A stretch of DNA of 64,000 nucleotides from Streptomyces adelaidensis (GTDB taxonomy: Bacteria > Actinomycetota > Actinomycetes > Streptomycetales > Streptomycetaceae), in the NCBI RefSeq assembly GCF_016598475.1, contig NZ_JAEMUX010000012.1, positions 1 through 64,000 of the forward strand. The letters run 5' to 3'. The position numbers and the translations under genes are program-made. Shown piece after piece: positions 57,647 to 64,000 of the stretch (positions are counted from its first letter, which is position 1; each line of letters starts with the position of its first letter). Under the pieces are notes generated by a model, which had not been told where the DNA came from, did not search any database, and was given only the letters and a program-made list of their open reading frames with translations.

Positions 57647-58495
57647 ATGACCCAGACCAACGCCCTCGACCCAGGCGCCTCACCGCTCCAGTACTACGGC
57701 TACGAGCTGCGCCGACACCGCGAGGCGGCGGGGCTGACGCTGAAGCAACTCGGCGAGATCGTCAACTACACGGGCTCCCTGATCGGCCAGATCGAGACGG
57801 CCCGTAAGGTTCCGACGCAGGAGTTCAGCGAACGGGTGGATGCGGCGCTCGGAACGGACGGGTCGCTGACGCGGCTCCTCGTACTGGTGATGCGCAGCCA
57901 ACTTCCGGCTTGGTTTCAGCAGGTGGCGGAGGTGGAGTCGCGGGCAACGGCGATCTACGCCTTCCAGCCTCAGATTGTGTACGGCCTACTTCAGACGAAG
58001 GCGTACGCCACCGCCGTCTTCGCCGCCCTGCACGACAACGACCTGGACAGCCGCACCGCCGCGCGGATGGAGCGACAGCGCATCCTCACGAAGGACAAGC
58101 CACCGATCCTCTGGGCTGTGCTCAGCGAAGCCGCCCTCTATCAGAAGATCGGCGGCACTGAGGTCATGCGAGAGCAACTGCTGCAGTTGTTGGCCTACGA
58201 GCGGAAACCTCGCGTGCACATCCAGGTGCTGCCGTTCGAAGTCGGCGTCCATGCGGGCATGATGGGCCCCTTCGACATCTTGCACCTCGCCAACGACCCC
58301 ACCATCACCTACAGCGAGAGCTACGACACCGCGAATCCGACCAGCAATCCCGAGGCAGTAGAGGCTCGTACGCTTCGTTACAATCTTCTGCAAGCTGCGG
58401 CACTGTCGGTGAAGGACTCGGCAGCACTGATCCGACAAGTGGTGGAGGAACGCTATGGGAAGCACGCCACGACCGACCAGCCCCCGGTGGCGTAA
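57647..58495 (+). CDS. XRE-family regulator with DUF5753 domain
   Basis: The 282-residue protein has an N-terminal helix-turn-helix (LRRHREAAGLTLKQLGEIVNYTGSLIGQIETARKVP) and the DUF5753 domain (residues about 95-265: AWFQQVAEVESRATAIYAFQPQIVYGLLQT, LSEAALYQKIGG, VQVLPFEVGVHAGMMGPFDIL). Such regulators usually pair with DUF397 proteins, as here. AGAGGGGACC precedes the ATG. Targets are unknown; BldB/WhiJ-type developmental or antibiotic control is the best known example of this gene type. Confidence 0.9.
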   Translation: MTQTNALDPGASPLQYYGYELRRHREAAGLTLKQLGEIVNYTGSLIGQIETARKVPTQEFSERVDAALGTDGSLTRLLVLVMRSQLPAWFQQVAEVESRATAIYAFQPQIVYGLLQTKAYATAVFAALHDNDLDSRTAARMERQRILTKDKPPILWAVLSEAALYQKIGGTEVMREQLLQLLAYERKPRVHIQVLPFEVGVHAGMMGPFDILHLANDPTITYSESYDTANPTSNPEAVEARTLRYNLLQAAALSVKDSAALIRQVVEERYGKHATTDQPPVA

Positions 58496-58727
58496 GTCGA
58501 CCTACAGCGGCGACCAAGCCGCCTGCGTCGAGTGCGTACCCCTCGGCCCCCTCGCCTGGCGCAAGTCCACGTACAGCGGCGACCAGGCCGACTGCGTCGA
58601 AGTCGCCGAACTCCCCACCCCCGCCCTGCTCGCCCGCGACTCCAAGAACCCCACCGGCCCCCACCTCACCCTGGACCCCGCCACCTTCACCACCTTCCTC
58701 AACTGGGCAGCGATGCACCCCTCCTGA
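58455..58727 (+). CDS. DUF397 protein with duplicated WRKSTYSGDQAxCVE motif
   Basis: The 90-residue protein overlaps the XRE gene by 41 bases. A DUF397 domain normally has one motif of the form WRKSSYSxxxGxCVEVA. Here the segment occurs twice, near residues 12 and 35, so the first strand of the domain has been duplicated in frame. The remainder (VAELPTPALLARDSKNP ... LTLDPATFTTFLNW) is normal. It is the probable partner of the XRE regulator. Confidence 0.88.
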   Translation: MGSTPRPTSPRWRKSTYSGDQAACVECVPLGPLAWRKSTYSGDQADCVEVAELPTPALLARDSKNPTGPHLTLDPATFTTFLNWAAMHPS

Positions 58728-58847
58728 TTGTCCGTCGGTAGATACGGCGCCCCTCCCCCTGCCCCAAGAGACAATGTCGCCCCGTCCCCCGCACCCGTGA
58801 CTTCGTCGCGACACCACGAACTACTCGTGTAACGAGGGGAAACCACC

Positions 58848-59171
58848 GTGCGCAACCGCATTGCCGCGACCGCGATCGCCGCTGCCGCTTCCATAGCCGT
58901 GCTCGGCGGAACGGGCCAGGCGTTCGCCGCCGGGCAGGCCGAGGCCGCGGCCGCCAAGCCCGCCAAGCTGACCGTGGCCGCGTACAAGGGCTGGTTGAAG
59001 AAGGCGCCCGGGGGTGGCGAGACGTCGAAGGCGTTCGGCAAGCTGTCCGCCGACTGGACCGCCACGCCCGAGTACAAGAGCGCCGGCGCCAAGTCCCTCA
59101 AGAAGCACCAGTTCATCACCGGCCTCGGCGACACCAGCTGGGCCTGCACCATCGGCAACCTGCCCGGCTGA
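58848..59171 (+). CDS. Small secreted protein of unknown function
   Basis: The 107-residue precursor has a clear signal peptide (MRNRIAATAIAAAASIAVLGGTGQAFAAG) and a mature part of about 79 residues with one cysteine, rich in Lys and Ala, ending in GLGDTSWACTIGNLPG. No family is recognised. The GTG start has GAGGGGAAACC upstream. It is exported and may be surface-associated. Confidence 0.72.
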   Translation: MRNRIAATAIAAAASIAVLGGTGQAFAAGQAEAAAAKPAKLTVAAYKGWLKKAPGGGETSKAFGKLSADWTATPEYKSAGAKSLKKHQFITGLGDTSWACTIGNLPG

Positions 59172-59320
59172 CAGCCCCGAGCGGCGGACCCGGTCGGTGA
59201 CGGCCCGTCCGGATGCGGTGGTCACGCCCGGGACGGAGAATGGGATCAGACCCCGCGGCAGGCCGTCGGACGTGTTGGCCCCGGCCGCCGTCTCCCGCGC
59301 CGCGCGCATGGGGAGCCCTG

Positions 59321-61186
59321 ATGGACCGAGCGGAACTCCTGGCGGTGTTCTACGGGGAGGGACCCGTCCCTGTCCTGTGGGCCACCGACTGCCCCGTCCA
59401 CTTCGACGTGTGGCTGGCGTTCGCCGAGCCACCACCCTCGCTTCAGCCGCCCGCACCACCACCATCACCCTCACCACCGCCGCCCACGCCACCGCCGTCC
59501 TCACCACCGTCACCCTCATCACCGCCGCCCGCCCCGCCCCCGTACCGGCAGGATCTGATCCTCGCCGTCCGTGAGGAGTACGGCGTCGAGCGGGCTCTCG
59601 AACGGTTTCAGCGGCTCGGGCTGACGGAGGAGTGCCGGCCCGTCGCGGCCGGGAGTTTCGTGGCTGCGCAGGTGACCCTGGAGGAGCTGCTCAGGGCCCT
59701 GCTGCCGCTGACCAGTCTCGCCGGGGTGGTGCGGGTCGCCCACGAACTGGCCGTCGACAGCGGCGCGGAGGGCATGGAGGCGGCTCTCCACGGACACATC
59801 CGGTCTCCGGCGACCAGCGAGATCCACGACAACATGCAGCGCCGCCAGGAACGCGGCCGGCAGCTCACCTGGTTCCTGAGACTGTTGCGCCGGGTCGTGG
59901 CGGACACCCTGCCGTACGAGGCGCGCGCCGGGGCGGCGGAACAGGACGTGACCGACGTGCTCGTCCGGATGCTGGCCGCCGTCGTCGTGGACGAGTACCC
60001 GGTACGCGGAGCCCACAGCCCCGTCGGCCAAGTCGTCGACCGGCGGCTGAAGTACCCGATCGTCTCCGTGACGACGAACCGCCGGGCGACCCACGCGGTG
60101 GTACGGTCCCGGCGGACGATCAAGGCCGACGCCGCCGAGCAGGTGTTCTCGGTCGACAGCGCCTCCATCGGCTGGGCCGTGGTCGACAGCGGCATCGATC
60201 TGCGGCACTCGGCGTTCCACGAGTGGGACACCACCGTCTCGCCGGCCCGGAAACTGGAGTCACGGATCGCCCGTTCCTTCGACTTCACCTGCGTACGGGA
60301 GAGGCTGCCCGACGACGCGCTGGTCAACGGACTCGTCAACTGGTCCGCCGCCCTGCCGTCCGTCGAGACCGGCCCGGGCTTCGGCCCGCCCCCGCCGGGA
60401 CAGCTGGACCCCTATGTCCCGCCCGGTGACCAGCACGGCACGCACATCGCCGGCATCATCGGCGGGTGGTGGCCGGAGCTGGAGTTCCGCGGTATCTGTC
60501 CGCGCGTCCGGCTCTACGACTTCCGGGTCCTCAACGACGCCGGTGAGGTCGACGAGTTCTCCATCGTCACCGCGCTCCAGGCGGTCCGCCACATCAATGA
60601 GCAGGCCGGCCGGTTCGTCATCGCCGGGGTCAACATCAGCCTGTCGGTGCCGCACGACGTCGCCACCCACTCCACCGGGTGGACCCCGGTGTGCGTCGAG
60701 TGCGACCGGCTGACGAGGTCGGGAGTCGTGGTCGTCACCGCGGCAGAGAACGCCGGGTTCACCGGGGCCGCGCACACCCTGGACAGCGGCTACCACGACA
60801 CCAGCGTCTCCGATCCCGGCAACGCGGAGTCGGTCATCACCGCCGGCTCCACCCACCGCGGCAATCCGCACCGCCACGGCGTCAGTCACTTCTCCAGCCG
60901 TGGCCCCACCGGCGGCGGACGGCCCAAGCCCGACCTGGTGGCGCCGGGTGAGGACATCGACGGACCGATCCCCGGCGAGGGCATCGCCGCCATGCACGGC
61001 ACCAGCCAGGCGGCGGCACACGTCAGCGGGGCCGCGGCCATGCGGCCGGCCCGCTACCGCGAGTTGCTCGGCCGCCCCGAGCGCGTGAAGCAGATCCTGT
61101 GCGCGACGGCGACCGACCTCGCCCGTGAACGCGACTTCCAGGGCCAAGGGCTCGTCGACGTGCTGCGCGCCATGCAGTCCGTGTGA
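59321..61186 (+). CDS. S8 family serine peptidase without signal peptide
   Basis: The 621-residue protein has an N-terminal helical region interrupted by a Pro/Ser run (about 37-68, from a CACCATCAC-type microsatellite), then a subtilisin domain. Asp is in WAVVDSGID (about 289), His in QHGTHIAGII (about 373), the oxyanion Asn in TAAENAGF (about 476), and Ser in HGTSQAAAHVSG (about 561, where GTSMAAPH is usual). No export signal is visible, so it is probably intracellular. GGGAG precedes the ATG. It leads an operon with an MBL protein and a patatin. Confidence 0.87.
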   Translation: MDRAELLAVFYGEGPVPVLWATDCPVHFDVWLAFAEPPPSLQPPAPPPSPSPPPPTPPPSSPPSPSSPPPAPPPYRQDLILAVREEYGVERALERFQRLGLTEECRPVAAGSFVAAQVTLEELLRALLPLTSLAGVVRVAHELAVDSGAEGMEAALHGHIRSPATSEIHDNMQRRQERGRQLTWFLRLLRRVVADTLPYEARAGAAEQDVTDVLVRMLAAVVVDEYPVRGAHSPVGQVVDRRLKYPIVSVTTNRRATHAVVRSRRTIKADAAEQVFSVDSASIGWAVVDSGIDLRHSAFHEWDTTVSPARKLESRIARSFDFTCVRERLPDDALVNGLVNWSAALPSVETGPGFGPPPPGQLDPYVPPGDQHGTHIAGIIGGWWPELEFRGICPRVRLYDFRVLNDAGEVDEFSIVTALQAVRHINEQAGRFVIAGVNISLSVPHDVATHSTGWTPVCVECDRLTRSGVVVVTAAENAGFTGAAHTLDSGYHDTSVSDPGNAESVITAGSTHRGNPHRHGVSHFSSRGPTGGGRPKPDLVAPGEDIDGPIPGEGIAAMHGTSQAAAHVSGAAAMRPARYRELLGRPERVKQILCATATDLARERDFQGQGLVDVLRAMQSV

Positions 61187-61216
61187 CAGCCGACCGGTCC
61201 GGCGAGGCAGGACGAC

Positions 61217-62380
61217 ATGCTGACCTTCGATTTCCTCGACGCCCGCCACGGCGACTGCTTCCTCGTCCGCTGGGGCGCGGACGAGGACCCGGACGGCGTG
61301 CGGCGGCGCCCGCCCGGCGAGAGGGTCATGCTCGTCGACGGCGGACCCGCGGGTGTCTACCAGGCCTCGCTCCGAGGCCGGCTGCGAGAACTCGCGGGCG
61401 GGGGCGGAGGCTTCGCGGGCGGAGACGGAGGCCCCGTCGGCCGGGGCAGAGGCGACGGAGCCCCGCCCCACCTCGACGTCGTATGCCTCTCCCATGTCGA
61501 CGACGACCACGCCGGCGGACTCGTACGGCTCTTCCGCGACATGCGGCAGGCCCAGCAGGACGGGGAGGCCCCGCCCTACGCGGTGGACGCCCTGTGGTTC
61601 AACTCCGTGGAGGATCTGGTCGATCAGCGGGCCCCCGGGCTGAGCGCCTCCGTCCGCCCGCTCCTCGAACGCGCCGCCGCATCCGCCGCGGCGGTCACGG
61701 CCAGCTACAACCAGGGCCGGGACATCCGTGACGCGGCCGCCGCCCTGCGCCTGGACGGCAACAGCCCCTTCCACACTCCCCTCGTCGAGGGCGCCGAGGC
61801 GACCCTCCACGACCTGGACGTCACGGTCGTCGCGCCGGACGAGGCCGCCCTGGCCGAACTGGAGGAACGCTGGCGCCTGGCGAAACAGCGCGGCGACCCC
61901 GAGGTCATCTCGGCGGCGTACGACGACGATTCGGTGCAGAGCCTCTCCAGCATCGTCCTGCTCCTGCGTCACGAGGACGGCACCGCCCTGCTCACCGGCG
62001 ACGCCCGCGGCGACCACGTCCTGGCCGGCCTGCGCGCCCTCGACCTGCTCGACGACTCCGCCCCGCTCCACGTCGACCTGCTGAAGCTCCCGCACCACGG
62101 CAGCGGCCGCAACCTGGCACCCGACTTCTTCGACCGGGTCCGGGCCGACCACTACGTCATCTCGGCCGACGGCGTCCGCCACCACCACCCGGGCGAGGAC
62201 ACCCTGCGCTGGCTCGTCGACTCCCGTGCCCGCGACGACGGGTACGTCATCCACCTCACCCACCACATCCCCTTCGCCGAGGAGGCACTGGAGCACCTGC
62301 GCGAGGACCGTGCCTTCGAGGTCGATGTCAGAGGGCCCACCGACCAGGCACTCGTCATCTCGATCGGAGACCGGCCATGA
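61217..62380 (+). CDS. MBL-fold protein, ComEC/Rec2-like
   Basis: The 387-residue protein has LDARHGDCFLVRWG, VMLVDGGPAGVY, the metal motif CLSHVDDDHAGGL (about 91-103), LLTGDARGDHV and LKLPHHGSGRN (about 292), as in the competence-type MBL domain. It is soluble, lacking ComEC's membrane part. Such stand-alone forms often accompany proteases, caspases or NTPases in predicted conflict systems. It follows the peptidase by 30 bases and overlaps the patatin start. Confidence 0.87.
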   Translation: MLTFDFLDARHGDCFLVRWGADEDPDGVRRRPPGERVMLVDGGPAGVYQASLRGRLRELAGGGGGFAGGDGGPVGRGRGDGAPPHLDVVCLSHVDDDHAGGLVRLFRDMRQAQQDGEAPPYAVDALWFNSVEDLVDQRAPGLSASVRPLLERAAASAAAVTASYNQGRDIRDAAAALRLDGNSPFHTPLVEGAEATLHDLDVTVVAPDEAALAELEERWRLAKQRGDPEVISAAYDDDSVQSLSSIVLLLRHEDGTALLTGDARGDHVLAGLRALDLLDDSAPLHVDLLKLPHHGSGRNLAPDFFDRVRADHYVISADGVRHHHPGEDTLRWLVDSRARDDGYVIHLTHHIPFAEEALEHLREDRAFEVDVRGPTDQALVISIGDRP

Positions 62381-63696
62381 CCAAGTCACGCCACGGGACG
62401 GACGCGTTCACGCGCCCCGACACCCCCACTGCCCCATCCGCCCCATCCGCCTCTTCCGCCCCGTCCGTCTCCCCTCCCGGCCCGACCTGGGCCGTCGACT
62501 CCCCCGCCCTCGGCACCGGCCTGACCGCCCGCCCCTGCGGCGACCCCCTCCGCCCGGCCGAACCGCCACCCGCCACGGGCACCCCGGTCGCCCTCGCCCT
62601 CTCCGGCGGAGGCTGCCGCGCCACGCTCTCCGCGCTGGGCTTCATCCGCCTCCTGGCCGACACCGGGCTGCTTCGCCGACTGCGCTACTCCTCCTCCGTA
62701 TCCGGAGGTTCGATAGCCAACGCCTGCCTGGCCACCGCCTGGCCGGCGCTCCGCGAGAGGGACTTCACCCCACGGGCGGTGGACGAGCTGGTGATCGCGC
62801 CCGTCGTCGACCAGGTCTCCTCCCACTCCCTCAAGCGGGCACTGCTCCGGGACAGCTGGCGAACCCTCGGCCCCACCACCCGCACGGACCTGCTGGCCAG
62901 ACGCCTCGACGACTGGTTCCTCGCCCAGACCGAGCTGGCACACCTGGACCCACAGGTCCGCTGGATCATCAACGCCGCCAACCTGACCACCGGCGTCCGC
63001 TTCACCTTCGAGCGCGACGTGTACGGCGACTACACGATCGGCCTCGCCCCCACGGCCGGGACGGGCCTGCGCCTCAGCCACGCCGTGTCGGCCTCGGCCG
63101 CGGTCCCCGGCGCCTTCCCGCCCGTGGTCCTCGACAGTGCGCCCTTCCCGTGCGCCACCCACCGCCCCGCCCTCCTGGACGGCGGTGTTTACGACAACAC
63201 GGGCCTGGAAGCGCTGGACAGCGACAGGTACCGCCACACGTTCCTGTGCGTCCTCAACGCCGGGGGCCTGCTCCGACCCGGCATGTACGGCCGTGTCCCG
63301 GTGATCCGCGACCTGGCGCGAGCCAACTCCCTCCTCTACCGGCAGAGCACCGCACTGCGCACCCGCGCCACGATCGAGCGCTTCCTGCGCGGCGCTGCGG
63401 CCGACCCCGCCGGTGAAGTCCCGCCCGGCGCCCGCCGGGGCATCCTGGTCCAGCTTTCCACCGACTTCCCGTTGGCGGACCCGGTCCTGCACCGGTGGCG
63501 CGCGACCTTCCCCGAACACCGCACCCACGACGGCCGGGATCTCGCCCTGGTGCCCACCGTCTTCGACCGTCTCTCCCCCGCTCTGTGCCGCGCCCTCGTC
63601 CACCGGGGCTGGTGGCTGGGCGGCGCCGGCCTCGCGGCCTACCACCCCGAACTCCTCCCGGCCGACCTGACGAAGTTCCACCCACCGCAGCGGTGA
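62377..63696 (+). CDS. Patatin-like phospholipase
   Basis: The 439-residue protein has the oxyanion motif LSGGGCRAT (about 76), the nucleophile motif SSVSGGS (about 109) and the catalytic aspartate in LLDGGVYDNTG (about 268). These are all the parts of an active Ser-Asp lipid acyl hydrolase. The N-terminus is Pro/Ser-rich. The ATG overlaps the MBL stop as ATGA. Membrane lipid attack is the expected activity; in several anti-phage systems patatins are the killing effector, so a similar role is possible here. Confidence 0.88.
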   Translation: MTKSRHGTDAFTRPDTPTAPSAPSASSAPSVSPPGPTWAVDSPALGTGLTARPCGDPLRPAEPPPATGTPVALALSGGGCRATLSALGFIRLLADTGLLRRLRYSSSVSGGSIANACLATAWPALRERDFTPRAVDELVIAPVVDQVSSHSLKRALLRDSWRTLGPTTRTDLLARRLDDWFLAQTELAHLDPQVRWIINAANLTTGVRFTFERDVYGDYTIGLAPTAGTGLRLSHAVSASAAVPGAFPPVVLDSAPFPCATHRPALLDGGVYDNTGLEALDSDRYRHTFLCVLNAGGLLRPGMYGRVPVIRDLARANSLLYRQSTALRTRATIERFLRGAAADPAGEVPPGARRGILVQLSTDFPLADPVLHRWRATFPEHRTHDGRDLALVPTVFDRLSPALCRALVHRGWWLGGAGLAAYHPELLPADLTKFHPPQR

Positions 63697-63716
63697 CCTT
63701 CGTCGTACGAAGGCCG

Positions 63717-64000
63717 TCAGCACACTCGGCCTGATTCCTCGTCCGGGAGGTACTGGGCCCGTTCCTGCTGGGTGAGGTCGCGGTGGACGGCCCGGCAGAT
63801 GCCGGTGACCGCCTTCTCGGGGCCGGGCAGGGCGGCGTCCCACAGGCGCAGGCGGCCGTCGTAGTCGCCGGTGGCGAGGGTGCGGCCGTCGGGGCTGAAG
63901 GCCAGGACCCCGGAGCCCTCTCCCCCGCCGTCGAGGGTCGCGCGCTCGTATCTGGTGGCCGTGTCCCACAGCCGTACGGTGCCGCCGCCGGCCACGGAGG
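63717..64000 (-). CDS. WD40-repeat protein, C-terminal end only
   Basis: The frame enters from the right edge and ends at 63717. It shows two WD40 blades (GTVRLWDTATRYERATLDG, GVLAFSPDGRTLATGDYDGRLRLWDAAL) and the terminal sequence ICRAVHRDLTQQERAQYLPDE. Such a tail is typical of large actinobacterial WD40 proteins that carry an N-terminal trypsin, kinase, HTH or NTPase domain; that part lies outside the window. It is convergent with the patatin operon. Confidence 0.85.
   Translation of the reverse strand, partial: SVAGGGTVRLWDTATRYERATLDGGGEGSGVLAFSPDGRTLATGDYDGRLRLWDAALPGPEKAVTGICRAVHRDLTQQERAQYLPDEESGRVC

Noticed and set aside
1-64000. tRNA genes, insertion sequences, prophage or attachment sites
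   Set aside because: I saw no tRNA cloverleaf, transposase or integrase frame, or direct-repeat target duplication. Mobility of the 0-11 kb and 59-64 kb blocks is inferred only from gene content.

Overview
This window is high-G+C actinobacterial chromosome, almost certainly Streptomyces. The signs are frequent GTG starts, many 4-base stop/start overlaps, several likely leaderless genes, and paired XRE-regulator / RsbW-like ATPase / DUF397 genes. A type A RNase P RNA, a bifunctional RNase H/acid phosphatase next to a zinc-ribbon protein and a Nif3-like protein, and a B12-riboswitch ECF transporter locus fit the same genus. Most of it reads as core chromosome. Two stretches look accessory: about 1-11 kb (phage-defence-like) and about 59-64 kb (protease/MBL/patatin/WD40).

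Layout. 0-11 kb: an XRE/ATPase pair, then pglX and pglW of a BREX-2/Pgl-type anti-phage system on the minus strand, and a divergent PIN-like nuclease gene. PglYZ are not in view. 11.4-15.3 kb: rnpB, whose 5' end overlaps the end of an EamA transporter gene, then an AraC regulator and a MerR regulator with a coupled membrane protein. 15.3-23.5 kb: housekeeping genes (RNB ribonuclease, yaaA, KDPG aldolase, RNase H/phosphatase, a zinc-ribbon protein that appears to start at CTG, Nif3). 23.7-27.3 kb: a lipid/steroid-type SDR, Zn-alcohol dehydrogenase and MaoC hydratase operon. 27.4-31.3 kb: a two-component pair and an ECF sigma locus. 31.5-40.6 kb: an MFS exporter, a methyltransferase, an Mrr nuclease-TerD fusion, an Amidase_3 protein with a duplicated C-terminal remnant, and an F420-type oxidoreductase. 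40.6-49.5 kb: a glycosyltransferase/methyltransferase/toroid operon, a divergent KstR-like TetR gene, a candidate structured RNA, ferredoxin/aldehyde dehydrogenase, an MBL hydrolase and a decayed kinase. 49.5-55.5 kb: a cobalamin riboswitch followed by five overlapping genes for secreted proteins and an ECF transporter. 55.6-59.2 kb: a secreted transglycosylase-like protein, a second ATPase/XRE/DUF397 set and a small secreted protein. 59.3-64 kb: a subtilisin-MBL-patatin operon facing a WD40 gene.

How the genes may work together. The clearest new link is regulatory. A KstR-like repressor gene (44.1 kb) and three sites matching the mycobacterial KstR motif TNNAACNNGTTNNA lie in this window. 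The sites are upstream of the SDR/ADH/MaoC operon, between kstR and the glycosyltransferase operon, and in the MBL hydrolase promoter. They suggest a local KstR-type lipid regulon in an organism showing no steroid-ring genes here. Other leads are the subtilisin-MBL-patatin cassette as a possible conflict system, pglWX with an AT-richer specificity core, and the candidate RNA at 44.76-44.99 kb. The window is also rich in short tandem repeats, several of them inside or next to coding sequence.
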